Position numbers and translations under genes: made by a program. Positions 11,943 through 22,829 of a stretch of 64,000 bases of DNA are shown here, in pieces; the stretch's first letter is position 1, and the number at the start of each line of letters is the position of its first letter. Source of the DNA: Nemophila menziesii (taxonomy: Eukaryota; Streptophyta; Magnoliopsida; Boraginales; Hydrophyllaceae); assembly GCA_029959085.1 (NCBI GenBank), contig JARWIR010000003.1, forward strand, positions 33,972,005-34,036,004. The letters are read 5' to 3'. Under the pieces are notes generated by a model, which saw only the letters and a list, made by a program, of their open reading frames with translations, did no database searches and was not told the DNA's origin.

Positions 11943-14900
11943 CTAGCCTTCCTCGTCATCTACCATAGATGGATTGTGCTCTAATCTCTCTTGGTAGACT
12001 TTGGTGTCTTTTCTATGATTCATGCTTAATCCATCTATCTCAGTGGTGTGATTCATTATAGGTATCAGATCAGAGGTATCAACTATCGACACAACATCCC
12101 AAACATCTGTACACCAACCATGATGATCATTCACTTCCTAAATAACTTTCAACGCAACACATCACAATTCCTTATTGTGCAGTAGATAATCAATATAAAA
12201 CACATCCTTTGCTTGATTCTCTCAAATGTATGGTTCATCTTTGTACCAATATAAACTAGTTATTCTGGTCACACAGTGTTTGTTTTGCATTCTTCCTTTC
12301 CCGGTGTTATACCATTTGCAATTGAAGATAATTACCGAACATTCTTTTGAGAACCCACCTTGAATACGTTACTAATCCATCATACCAATGATCTTCTTTG
12401 GCAAAACAACAAACCCCGTACTCCACAACGACATGTTTTTCACCTTTCTCACGCAAGACCCACTTCACCCCATTCATGAAACACGAATCATAATTCCATA
12501 ATGTAAGGTTGAAACCTTTTGCCACATACTGTAATACTTTGGTTACAATGGGATTCATGTTTCCTTCATGTAAAACATCTCATAATGGAAAAATTAGTGG
12601 TTTACACTATCTTTTTTGATACTTATATTTTGAAATATATTTATCTTATCCAAAAACCAATCGTAAGATCTACTTCGACGATTTTTTCATATTTGCATGA
12701 CCATCTGCAACCACTATCGACTTGTGTTCCTTAAAGCACAAAATATTTTACTTACAAGATTAATAATAATAATAAAAACAATGAATATAGATAATAACAA
12801 ACGTATTTTATATAAACTTGAATCTAATCACAAGATCGTAGAATGAACCAAACAAGCCTGTCACGTTCAATTTAGGGAAGATATACAAAGCTCTGTCTTC
12901 CTATTGGATGAGATTGACTTTTGAAAATTAATATATCTATTTGTTCTTAAAATTGATTTGCATATATTCCTGGATAATTAAACTTGTATTTTTTCTCTTT
13001 GATATAACGTGATATGAAAATCAAAGTCTCCTCCACAACCAACCTTGACTATTGAACAATATGAACTTGACACATTTCATATATCCTCTTTTAACTTCTT
13101 CAAATAACCCTCAAATGGGTACATACAACATATATGGACTGATCCAACAAGTAATGTTTCGTTGTAAAAGTGCACGATTAGATTTATCATGATATTGAAA
13201 ATAGATGGTGGGAATATTATCTCAAGCCGATAAACTGGAATAATAACATACTTTTACCCTTTTCCCAATTCTTAGATTTCAACTCCTTTTACAAACCACA
13301 CAGAAAACATTACACAAACCCATGATTACACTACTAATCGCTTTTTGCTCAAACGATCCTTGCACACTAGCACGAGATAAGAACTACATCGTAATGTGAC
13401 AATCGTGGGTTTCATTCTGATAATCTTACAAAAATCAATCATAATATTGTCTCTCATTCTCGACGCAAAACTATAGAGAAAGTTTTGGGCCTTCAACCAT
13501 ACGAAAATCGCCTCTCGCTTATCCTAACTCACAATATACTTTGTTTTTGGTTGCATACGTTACCCCTTGCATCTGTAGACAACCACAATTCCTTTCGAAT
13601 GCCTAGATCCTTCAAATCCATCCTCGCTTTCATGTTGTCTTCATTAAGTTTAAATACAAGATCCACAAATCTACCAAGTAAGTTATCACATAAATTTTTC
13701 TTGCAATGCATAACATTGATGTTGTGTTTTAACAAGTTTTCCGGCCAATAAGGTAACTTGTAGAATATGCGTTGCTTCCAGTTAAACTATTGAATACGCG
13801 TTCTATGGATTACCTTGCTACCAAAACACTTGTGTTTTATCGGAAATAGGAAGGTCAAATCATCAAGTTGTAGTTGGATACAGGCGGGACTATACTTTCT
13901 AAGAGGATATTTATACTCTCTCTTCAGATGCAATGTCGTGTTTTTTCAAATCAAATGTAAAGGTGGTAACCATCGTTTATAATCAAAATACATTACCCAT
14001 CTTTTATCTCATAGAGAATAAATATAATTCATACACTCTGGACATGTCCTATTACCTTGACCCAACCCACCCAATATGTACGATCTAGTTGGATAATCAT
14101 TAATTGTATAAATTATGCAACCACACGATACAAACACTTTTTGCTTATGTGCATCATAAGTAGGGAAGTCTGGACCCAAAGACACATTCACTGAAGGAAT
14201 ACATCCAAATCTTTCTCGTGTAAATGCAAACCACGAATCAGTAACGTTGACATGAGCGTCGATTCTTTCATGCACAACCAAAATGGTAAGTTCAAAATAA
14301 TCAATATAAATGGGCACATACTAATGGATTTTTTTGTCCTAAAAATGGATAAATCCATCAAGTGCCAAGTACAAACGAACATGACGATCCTCAATACTAA
14401 ACTCTAGGTGACGCTCGCCAAACATCTTCCAACTAAGGCCATCAACTGGATGACGCAAATCATTCTCGTCTGTATATTTTACAGTCTTGTGCCAAATTAT
14501 TTCATTGGCAGTATGCATCTATTTGTACAATCGAACCTCTTGGTGATGTGAAAATAACATAATTCGTATGTGTCACTCTCTTACCCTTCTTGGGTCCCAC
14601 CTAGATACCTTACAATTTGGACATGTCTATAATGATTTGTAATTATCTAGGCACAAAACATATCCGTTCAAACAAATATCAGTTGGTTCGTAACCTAAAT
14701 CTTTAACTTCTTGTTAGAGTCTTCATACAATGCGGGTAAGGTTTGCCTATTGGGGAAAGCTCGAGTCAACAATTGTAAGAGCTCTGTTGTCCACTTATTT
14801 TTCACTTTTATGTGCATCAATTTTGCAATAAATTAAACGAAAATATTTTTCTGAAACCGAGATACAACTCGGTTATTCATTTCCGAAACCAAAACATCAA

Positions 14901-15245
14901 GAGAACCTACGTTACTTCACGGAACATTCTCGTCTACAATTTCCGTGTCCACTTCTTTAACAATGCCCCTTAAATTATCGATGACATTCATTATCTCCCT
15001 ATCTACAATATTCTAAAGATCATTCGAGCGAACGGATTCAGATTTACAACACAAATTTCATATGTCGATAAAAAACAATTATTCAAAATATCTGCCTCAG
15101 CCTTAAGAGTGTTATTCTTACACCAATTGCATGTACATTGAACTACATTGAAACTATCCATGTGTGAAGAAGCAAATTGTATGAAACTCTTCGCACCCTT
15201 CAAAAAAGTCAAGTCTTGCTGCTCTTTATTGCTAGGCACGTCCAT
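11943..15245 (-). pseudogene. CACTA TNP2-type transposase pseudogene
   Basis: Read on the minus strand, the domains of plant TNP2 appear in the normal order but are broken by stops and frame changes. The transposase-associated zinc domain is at 15245-15003 (CTCNWCKNNTLKAEAD). A CPNCKVSRW-like zinc motif lies near 14590-14700. The Transposase_21 core is at about 14490-14009, with DLRHPVDGLSWK, FPTYDAHKQKVF and TINDYP. The HNINVMHCKKNLCDNLLG segment is at 13735-13675. DUF4218 is at 13247-13020 (EIIFPPSIFNIMINLIVHF, then YPFEGYLKKLK). A DUF4216-like segment is at 12558-12307 and a tail runs to 11943. By family this is the catalytic transposase that cuts the CACTA ends. No intact frame longer than about 100 codons survives, so the copy is dead. 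Confidence 0.85.
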
Positions 15246-15574
15246 TTGGATTTCATTGAATCATAAACAAAGTAATCTGAATAGATATACAAATTTACTG
15301 AATAAATTTATAAATTATATTGACATTCAATCTAATATATACATGAATTAAATAAAAGAATTTAGCATATTTAATATAATCATTGATTAATATAACTCAC
15401 ACTAACCTTTTGCAATTTACATTTCTAATCCTTGAATATTTATCCATTTATTCATACAAATTTCTTAGATTATAGAAAATAATCATATATATTTACATAT
15501 ATTATGCAACAACAACTTTTGACATATTAAACGCCGTAATATAAAGTATAAAGGTTTTAAAACTTCTTGACAGA

Positions 15575-15943
15575 AGATCCTTTACCGACCAATAAGTTGA
15601 CGCTAAAAGATTTTAACTTTTAACGACGACTAAGGTAGTTGGTAATAAATTTTTATTTTCCCCCTGTTATAACTTTAACGACCACTGATGACTTTTGGTT
15701 ACTAACGACCACTAAGCGTCCGATATAAATTTTCTTTTTATATTTAAAAAAACAAGCATTGGAGACCAATGAAGTGGTCGTTAATGGTTGACATGTTTCT
15801 AGCGACCACTCCCGTACTCGTCAAAATTTTTAAATATTTTTTTTATATTTATTTCCGACAATCATTAACGGTGGCCAAAACTCCTGTATCTAGCGACCAC
15901 CCTGGCGGTGGCCAGTAGTGTGGTCGTAAAAACAGCAATAGTG
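15575..15943. repeat. CACTA B right subterminal array and terminus
   Basis: Repeated CGACCAC, GGTCGTTA and AACGACGACTA units, ending in TAGTG at 15939-15943. Confidence 0.72.
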
Positions 15944-16183
15944 GACAAAGTTTCAAAATAATTAGTAACTCTTTAAGGAATATGCAAACTTGTATTATTT
16001 TATTTTATATCCAATTTTTCGGACAAGTAAAAAAACCTTCACCTTTGGTTAGCCAGTTCCCAATCTTGTGAAACGGGAATCCAGCAGGGCCGCCTGTCAA
16101 TACCCTTTAGCCTTCTGTCTAGTCATACGCACAGTTCTGTTGGCCAAACCATTGAAACATCGAGAAATATCTTATATCCATTT

Positions 16184-16593
16184 TTTTTTGCATACATAGG
16201 AGGTTTCACAGCCGGTTTTTTACATCATAGAAACAAATAGAGGAACATTACAAATCTCCTAAATTTTCTATTACAATTCTCGGAGACGCCCATCCGCTCC
16301 TATCTCTCGTAATCCACTTCCAAAGGTAGCGTGGTGGATCCTTAAACTCAGTAGGGAAGGACCTACTATTTGCTCATTCTTTAGCAAATTTATCCGCGCA
16401 TAAATTCGCTTCCTTGTACACATGGTTAAATTCGAAATTTGGATGGGCTTTTAATAAGTCCTGGCACTCGAGCCCCATATGCGAAAGCCGACTACTTGAG
16501 TTCCCACCGCCCTTCACTAGCGCATGGAGCTCATTCGAGTCGGTTTCGATAAAAAGCTTTTCGTAGCCTTTCCTTACAAAGTTATATACAAAG
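16184..16593 (-). mobile_element. 5'-truncated LINE fragment with RNase H C-terminus and target duplication
   Basis: On the minus strand from about 16580 the sequence encodes the C-terminal half of a plant LINE RNase H domain (FIETDSNELHALV, then NHVYKEANLCADKFAKE and a stop). A short 3' UTR and an A-run (T-run at 16181-16189 on +) follow. The insertion is flanked by TTATATCCATTT at 16172-16183 and again at 16594-16605, a 12-bp target duplication that partly merges with the tail. Only the last 0.4 kb was copied, the usual outcome of abortive reverse transcription. It belongs to a different LINE family from the element at 1-6981. Confidence 0.85.
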
Positions 16594-16605
16594 TTATATC
16601 CATTT

Positions 16606-17465
16606 CTATATACAAAGTTATAAATGTTTATACTATTTTTTTTCGTACAATATTATTTTTCTTTTAAAATAATCATAAATGGCAAGTGGTGAGCCATTCT
16701 CCGAATATATATAAATGATTATTTATACCATAATCTAGACAACACTTTTTTGTTGTTATAAAACTTAACCTTTTGATTTAAAGCTAAAAAAGGTAGATGA
16801 CAATTTTAGATGATTGAACCATTTGTTTATGAATATCTTTATCCTACTTTATATTGTTGTTGTTCATTACCATTTACTGGTAGATTCATTGTGACACCTA
16901 ATGTCACTTTTTTGGTAAAGAAAAATTATGGAAATGATTGGACATCAATGACTATAATCGCTTGAGATTTCAATGTTATATTGCATCATGAAATCCAAGA
17001 TCATGTTGAGTTGGTGTGGTACATGAAAAATATGGTAATAAACATGTGTTTACAAAAATGCATGATACTACAGCTACCCAAAAAAATGCACTATAAAATG
17101 GAGGTCAAGTCAAATATATATGTACTGATCAACCACCAATTTTTGTCAGTTGGCAAATACTTTGAATATATAATTTTTGTTAAAGTTGAATAACAATATA
17201 TTAAAAGATAACAGTTCAAGTGTTACCCAATGTCTTTGGTATTATTTTGGAAAAAAATTGTCTTTGGTATTATATATATTACGCAATTATTTTTAATCTG
17301 AACCAAACAAATCGCCTTTAAATTTTTATTTAACTGCCCAATCGACTACAAAGTTTTTACTTCTACTAACTAAAGAGAACTTAAGTGTATGAGTGATACA
17401 ACACTCTTGAATATCCCTAATCAAATGCTTGATAGTATGAAAAGGTTTTAGCATTATTACACAAT
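16606..17465. other. AT-rich stretch, nothing recognised
   Basis: One 70-codon open frame (16981-17193, +) without family resemblance, and no repeat structure beyond AT-rich runs. Confidence 0.5.
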
Positions 17466-17469
17466 AGAA

Positions 17470-17718
17470 AACTAATGCCAATGAAATTATCACTCTCAAT
17501 AGTAACTACTCCAGCTTGAAATTAAGTAGTAATTCTACAAGTTTGATATACGCCCAGTGCTTCAGCCTCCAAAGGTTTCAAAGGTCCCATGCGCCTAGCA
17601 TTCCCATCCAAAAAATTGTCACAGTGGTCCCTAATTATATAAGGCACAACAGAATTAGGATTAATCTCATCAAAAGTTGCATCTATATTTATTTTTATTT
17701 CCTCAACTGGTGGTGGTA
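17470..17718 (-). pseudogene. RNase H-like fragment of a LINE
   Basis: Minus-strand translation from about 17718 gives PPPVEEIKINIDATF, then VVPYIIRDHCDNFLDG, then LEAEALGVYQTCRI. This is the N-terminal half of an RVT_3-type RNase H: an ID in place of the usual VDGA, then IRD and LEAEA. An in-frame stop follows and a later VTIESDN fits the third acidic position. The catalytic neighbourhood is degraded. I saw no A-tail or target duplication, so this is an old remnant. Confidence 0.65.
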
Positions 17719-17828
17719 ATCATCCAGTTTTGGATAAACTCAACCCTGAATTTCTAAAAACATCTTTCATAATATTAACTGTGTTAGTATCTGTGCTAAT
17801 ATGAATAACACTAATATTATTCGCATCT

Positions 17829-17863
17829 GAATTTGAATTTGAATTTGAATTTGAATTTGAGAT
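17829..17863. repeat. (GAATTT)n microsatellite
   Basis: About five consecutive copies of the hexamer GAATTT. Confidence 0.85.
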
Positions 17864-18196
17864 CTCAGAATGTTTGCTATTAGCATAAAGATACTCATCA
17901 TTGGCCCTGTGAATATATACTTGTTTACTGTTAAAAGTTAAACGGAGCGAGAAATTTAATTTCACTATAAAGACAAGTACATGCACTTTTGTTTACACTC
18001 GTTAATTAACTTATAGTGAGTAATCAGTTGTAAACATATGTAAGAATATGAAAACATATGCAGGAGTAAGGAAATATTAACGGTTACTCAGCTTAGCAGT
18101 TAGTAAGGGCGGATCTAGAAGATAAATTGAGGGGGGTTTAAAATATATGGGAGTTCGGGGGTCAACGTTTCCCGAATATTTTTAAAGTAAAAATAG

Positions 18197-18199
<3 letters not shown>

Positions 18200-18292
<93 letters not shown>
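18200..18292. repeat. (TA)n microsatellite
   Basis: An uninterrupted alternating TA tract of about 90 bp, inside the hAT-like unit just left of CACTA C. Confidence 0.98.
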
Positions 18293-18293
<1 letters not shown>

Positions 18294-18589
18294 CAATGTC
18301 AAAATACAAATATGAGAATCCAACACTATTACGTTTCTTGTCTCTTTAATAAATGAGATTATACGTCCACAAAAATATGTAAATTAACACCGTTACACTT
18401 AATTTATATAATATAATTATAATTATATTAATTTATATGAATTACTAAGTATTACCATTTTCAAACACGAAATCGAGACTTGTATACAAAAATTGCAATA
18501 TTTTGATAAGTCGGTCTTACGGAAATTGACAAATTTATAACTTAAATTTACTACACACTACACCGCATAAAGCTTCTCGTGACTACACG

Positions 18590-18945
18590 GGTAGTCGCTA
18601 AAGTATCAGCAAGTAGTCGCTAAAGCCACGAACTGAGATTTAACGACTACTTGTAGTCGTTAGTGATTAGTCGCTAGAAACTAGTCGTTAGAAATCATAC
18701 CTAACGACTACGTATCATAAAGTAGTCGTTAGACCTGCTGGTGCTATTAGCGACTACGGTGTAGTCCCTAGAAGTCATGGTACTATTTACGACTACACCG
18801 TAGTCGTTATTGATCATAATAATAGCGACTACAATGTAGTCGTTATTAACGGGACTATTTACGACTACATTGTAGTCGTTATTGACGTATATATTAGCGA
18901 CTACTGCGTGTAGTCATCTACGACTACATATAGTCGCTATTACCT
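18590..18945. repeat. CACTA C left subterminal array
   Basis: More than fifteen copies of TAGTCGTTA / TAGCGACTAC units in both orientations. Palindromic pairs such as GACTACACCGTAGTC recur. Confidence 0.85.
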
Positions 18946-18960
18946 TTTTATTTTTATTTT

Positions 18961-19050
18961 AAAAAAATAAAAAAATATGATTCTGAATTATTTTTAATTG
19001 CAATATTGCAATTAAAAATAATTCGAAAATCATATTTTTTTATTTTTTTA
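18961..19050. repeat. 90-bp near-perfect palindrome
   Basis: Two arms of about 44 bp meet at ATTGCAATATTGCAAT (18998-19013). Each arm includes an A-rich run, ATATGATT, GAATTATTTTTAATTGCAAT and its mirror; only one or two positions differ. It could form a long hairpin or cruciform. It sits between the array and the 3' end of the CACTA C gene. Confidence 0.9.
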
Positions 19051-19263
19051 AAACAATTAATAATTAAAAAATACAATTAATAATTCAAAAATACATTTAA
19101 TAATAACAATACCAATTATAAACCAAAATGACTAATTAAAATACGAAAATCATCCAAATTCGAGTCAAAGTCAATAAAAGTCAAACCAAACCAAGATAAA
19201 GTCAAAGTCTTAATACATAACCCATAAATAAAATATATAAACTGAAATAAACACCAACATACA

Positions 19264-20851
19264 CTAGAGTCCTAATCTTTTGTAAGCCTCGTCTTCATCC
19301 TCAGACTCGTCTTCATCACCATCTTCGTCACTATCTTCTTCACCATCTTCTTCACCATCTTCATCACCGGTAGGAGGAGTGGGGTCCGTAGTCATAGCCT
19401 GGTAGGGGGGCATTCCTTTCTGTACCCTCAAGCCGTTAATCCACGTCATCGCATCAGTCACAATAGCCTGAGAATAAACAGGAGGCTCAGTGCTGGTAGA
19501 GGGTACTTCAGGGCGGGGGTACTGTGGAAGACCGCTAGCTAATAAGAGCTCATTAATTGCCGCCATCATCTCCGCATGCTGCTCGGCTTGGGCTGGGGTA
19601 GTCGAAGGACTCGAGGCATCATTCTTCTTCTTTTTCGGTCGACCAATGCCTGGTGTCCAACTCCTCTTTGGCGACCCGATAGCCTTCTTAAAAGTGTACC
19701 TTATGTACTCGATTTGCTCCTTTTGAGTCATGCCTTGACCGTCGGTTGACTCAGATTGACTCTGAGTCACCTGCTCCTTCATGGCATCCTTTAGCAATTT
19801 CTGTTACATATTAAACAATAAAAAAATATTAAATTCGATTTAAGATATAAATATAATTAACAATTTATTATTAAAAAAACTTACATCAGCTTTTTCATAC
19901 CCCTCCGACCTCCACTGGTTTGTTTTCTTGTTTTTACCCACCACCTCGAAAAAACCGCCCATCCGCGGAATCAGGATTTCTTCTTGTGTTGCCTCATCCC
20001 TAGCTACCACCTTCCCTCTGGGATTAAATCCTCACCCTGTTTCATTCAAATAAATAAATAAATAATAAAAAAATTACGTAAATAACAAAGCACCTCATGA
20101 AGCATATCCCGAGTTCAGGAATATTTTCTCGACCCCGTTCCACTCTTATTCTTTTGTTTTTTTCGATTAAGGTTATTTTGTTTCGCTAGATGCTCAAAAG
20201 AAATTAAAATTCAATTATTAATAATATCAATTAAAATTTAAAGAATAAATTTTTTTAAAAAAAAATAGTATATATACCGCTGCTTGCTTAGAACCCCAAT
20301 ACCTACAACACAAATCCCATATCTCATCGGATAACCAATCCGGTTTAATACCCTTTTTGTAGTAGTCTCTCTTAGTGTTATGTTTATAGTCTTTATATCT
20401 TATTCTCATAGTATCGTCCAAGTTACTAGCAATCAACATCCAATCGTCCCTTCTCCTCCAACCAGGTATGTCGAAAAATTTCTATAACAAAAATATTATT
20501 TGAAGTTAAATTAAAATAATAAATTATTTTATAAAAATATTAATAGTTTTATCTTTACCGATAATCTCTTAATAACAACAAGTTTGTCAGCATTCGAGTC
20601 TATCATCTCGGTGTCACCCGAATGACCACCACCCTCATAATTAGGTCTCAAATCTTCGTAGACATCCAACATTTCATTTTCTTCATATTGAGTCTCGGGG
20701 ATTTCCTCGTTCTCACCATGCTTTGTCCAAATCTCATACGTGGATAAAAACCCAAATTTTAAAAGATGTGCCCTAACTTTGACCACGTCAAACCGACGAT
20801 AATTCGAACACTCATTACACGGACAAAACAAAGTTTCTTCAACATAAATGT
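19264..20851 (-). CDS. CACTA C gene: transposase-associated domain fused to TNPA-like protein (spliced)
   Basis: Exons on the minus strand: about 20851-20559 (a transposase-associated zinc domain, ETLFCPCNECSNYR then STYEIWTKHGE); 20481-20278 (FDIPGWRRRDDW then KRDYYKKGIKPDWL and WDLCCRYWGSKQAA); probably one more at 20101-20205 that I cannot frame; about 20030-19885 (PRMGGFFEVVGKNKK then SEGYEKAD); and 19800-19264 (KLLKDAMKEQ to an Asp/Glu-rich tail and stop). The GT-AG junctions after 20559, 20278 and 19885 all keep phase 0. An earlier first exon must lie to the right of 20851. The zinc domain normally opens TNP2; here it leads into the TNPA-like domain with no catalytic core between them, so the gene may descend from an internal deletion. 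The likely role is DNA binding to the subterminal arrays. Partial model; one exon is uncertain. Confidence 0.65.
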
Positions 20852-20872
20852 CTCATAAATATAATGAATTTT

Positions 20873-21188
20873 TTTATTACATCACCAATTAAATACATAA
20901 AAATAAAATGAAAAGGAAGATTATTACATCACCAATTAAATACATAAATATAAAATGAAAAAAACTTATTACATCACCAATTAAATACATGAATATAAAA
21001 TGAAAATAAATTATTACATCACCAATTAAATAAATATGTATAAAATCAAAAGCATATAAATTATTACTTCACCAAATAAATGCATAAATATAAAATTAAA
21101 AGCATACAAAATATAACATCACCAAATAAATACATAAATATAAAATGAAAAGCATACAAAATATTACATCACTAAATAAATATATATC
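20873..21188. repeat. Tandem repeat, about seven units of 45-52 bp
   Basis: Units open with TTATTACATCACCAATTAAA and continue TACATAAATATAAAATGAAAA, with small length changes. It lies directly upstream of the readable exons of the CACTA C gene, probably in an intron or the promoter. Confidence 0.88.
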
Positions 21189-21288
21189 CCATTTATGCAT
21201 TTATTTCTCATACAATAATATATCACACATATATATATATATATATATCATATAAAATTATAAGATGTTTAGAGATACACAGTGATAC

Positions 21289-21803
21289 TATATATTTAGC
21301 ATTCACTATACAATTGTAATCAAATAAAGTTTTATAAATGAAAAATACCTACTTTTGGGCAAATTTAGAAGAAAAAATTGATAGTTGAGGAGGTCCCACG
21401 TTGTTGAATGACCCGGGAAAGGTTTTCTACGTGTTGAAATGCCTAATAATTAATTAATACTATTTAGCATTAACTACACAATTGTAAGCAAAAAAAAAAT
21501 TGAAAGAGTTTTATAGAACAAAAAATACCTACTTTTGGGCAAATTTAGAAGGAAAGATTGATAATTGAGGAGGTCCCCACATTGTTGATTGGTCTGAGAA
21601 AGCTTTTCCACGTCTTGAAATACCTAATAATTAATACTATTTAGAATTAACTACACAATTGTATGCAAATAAAAGAAATTTGAAAGAGTTTTATAGAACA
21701 AAAAATACCTACTTTTGTAAAACTTTAGATGGGGAAATTGATAATTGAGAAGGTCCCACTTTGTTGATTGGCCCGGGAAAGCTTTTCCACGTCTTGAAAT
21801 AAT
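21289..21803. repeat. 180-bp tandem repeat, nearly three units
   Basis: The phrase AAATACCTACTTTTG recurs at about 21343, 21523 and 21703, exactly 180 bp apart. The surrounding sequence (AATTGAGGAGGTCCC, CTTTTCCACGTCTTGAAAT, ACTACACAATTGTA) repeats in step. It sits between the right subterminal array and the gene, where a promoter or enhancer would lie on the minus strand. Confidence 0.88.
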
Positions 21804-21914
21804 ATTTGATGATGAATTGTGGGAAAAATTGGGAGAGTTTTGAGAGAATAGTTGAGAAATTATAAAATAATGGTGTTTGAGGATCCCACTTCGCAACTTG
21901 CTGTAATAAATACG

Positions 21915-22255
21915 CCACCACTAATCGCGACTTCACGAGTAGTCGCCAAAGACTCAAAAGTAGTCGTTAGTAATACCTTCTAACGACTACATGAAGTAGT
22001 CGTTAAAAAACCGATCACTAGCGACTACTCAATGGCGGTGGAAAAGTAATTAAAAAAATAAAAAAACAAACTAGGGACTACGTACGACGTTTTAACGACT
22101 ACCTCATGTAGTCGTTAAAGACAAAAATTACTAACGACTACCATGTAGTCGAGAAAAATGTCTGGTAGTCGTTAAAGAGAAGTAGTAGCGAATGGTACTT
22201 GTCTTTAGCGACTACATCACGTAGTCGCAAAAAATTTGGCCGTTAGAGATCACGC
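21915..22255. repeat. CACTA C right subterminal array
   Basis: Repeated TAGTCGTTA, AACGACTAC and TAGCGACTAC units matching the left array at 18590-18945. Confidence 0.82.
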
Positions 22256-22829
22256 GTGTAGTAGCGACATTAAAAATAAGGATTTTTTATAACGTTAAAT
22301 CATGTTTAAATTTATTTTGTAAAAATTTTTCTATTAAATGTATATTTGGGAAAAAGATGATACAAATGCTAAGATTCACCTTTGCTCTATTGTGTATAAA
22401 TACAAAACCACTAAGCTAAAAAGACTTATATGTCCTTTAGAGCTTGCACTCTTTACATAAATATTCTAAGGGGTGATTTGTTTTTTAGGATAAAATTATA
22501 TTTATTTATTATAAAATTTACGGGTTCAGGGAGGGCTTGAGACCCTCGTGCCTATATAAGATCTGCCTCTGGCAGTCACCATATATCATCTATAACGTGA
22601 ATTATTAGTGGTCTTTCTGAATGTTTTTCTCATATGATTAGTTTTTCTTTCCCTTATATAATTTAAAGGTCAATTCCTAATAGACATTTTTAAAGGAAAC
22701 TTAATGAGACTAATATTATTCACAAAAGAAAATATATAGACTAATATCATCCTCATTTCAAAATGTAAAAACCCTAACTGAATAAGACAATTCTGGCATA
22801 TATCATACACCAACTTTCTCTATAATTTT

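Larger units (their letters stand above)
11311..15943 (-). mobile_element. CACTA (En/Spm) element B with TNP2 pseudogene
   Basis: Two subterminal arrays sharing the GTGGTCG / CGACCAC motif (about 11323-11690 and 15575-15940) flank a minus-strand TNP2 transposase pseudogene. The right terminus is probably the TAGTG at 15939-15943, the reverse complement of CACTA. The left terminus is degenerate; the best candidate starts at about 11311 (CACCGATGC against CACTATTGC at the other end). The flanking triplets GAT and GAC agree at two of three positions, so the target duplication is weak. Confidence 0.7.
18556..22263 (-). mobile_element. CACTA (En/Spm) element C, about 3.7 kb
   Basis: It begins CACTACACCGC at 18556. 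The right end GCGTGTAGTA at about 22254-22263 is the inverted counterpart with one or two changes. Both ends carry subterminal arrays of TAGTCGTTA / TAGCGACTA. The interior holds one spliced minus-strand gene, a 90-bp palindrome and two tandem repeat blocks upstream of the gene. No TNP2 catalytic domain is seen, so it probably depended on a transposase made elsewhere. Flanking triplets do not match clearly. Confidence 0.8.
18104..22571. mobile_element. hAT-like unit with degenerate inverted ends, containing CACTA C
   Basis: The left end TAAGGGCGGATCTAG (18104-18118) and the inverted right end (TAAGATCTGCCTCTG, 22557-22571) agree at 10 of 15 positions. Both continue inward into G-rich runs on the corresponding strands. 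Flanking octamers GCAGTTAG (18096-18103) and GCAGTCAC (22572-22579) match at six of eight positions, as an old 8-bp duplication would. TIRs of this type with 8-bp duplications are typical of hAT-like elements. Nearly all the interior is accounted for by CACTA C and a TA microsatellite, so the original element was short and non-autonomous. Confidence 0.55.

Noticed and set aside
18115..18309. 64-codon minus-strand frame of Ile-Tyr repeats
   Set aside because: It is the translation of a TA microsatellite. The same applies to frames at 25706-25894 and 29874-30062.
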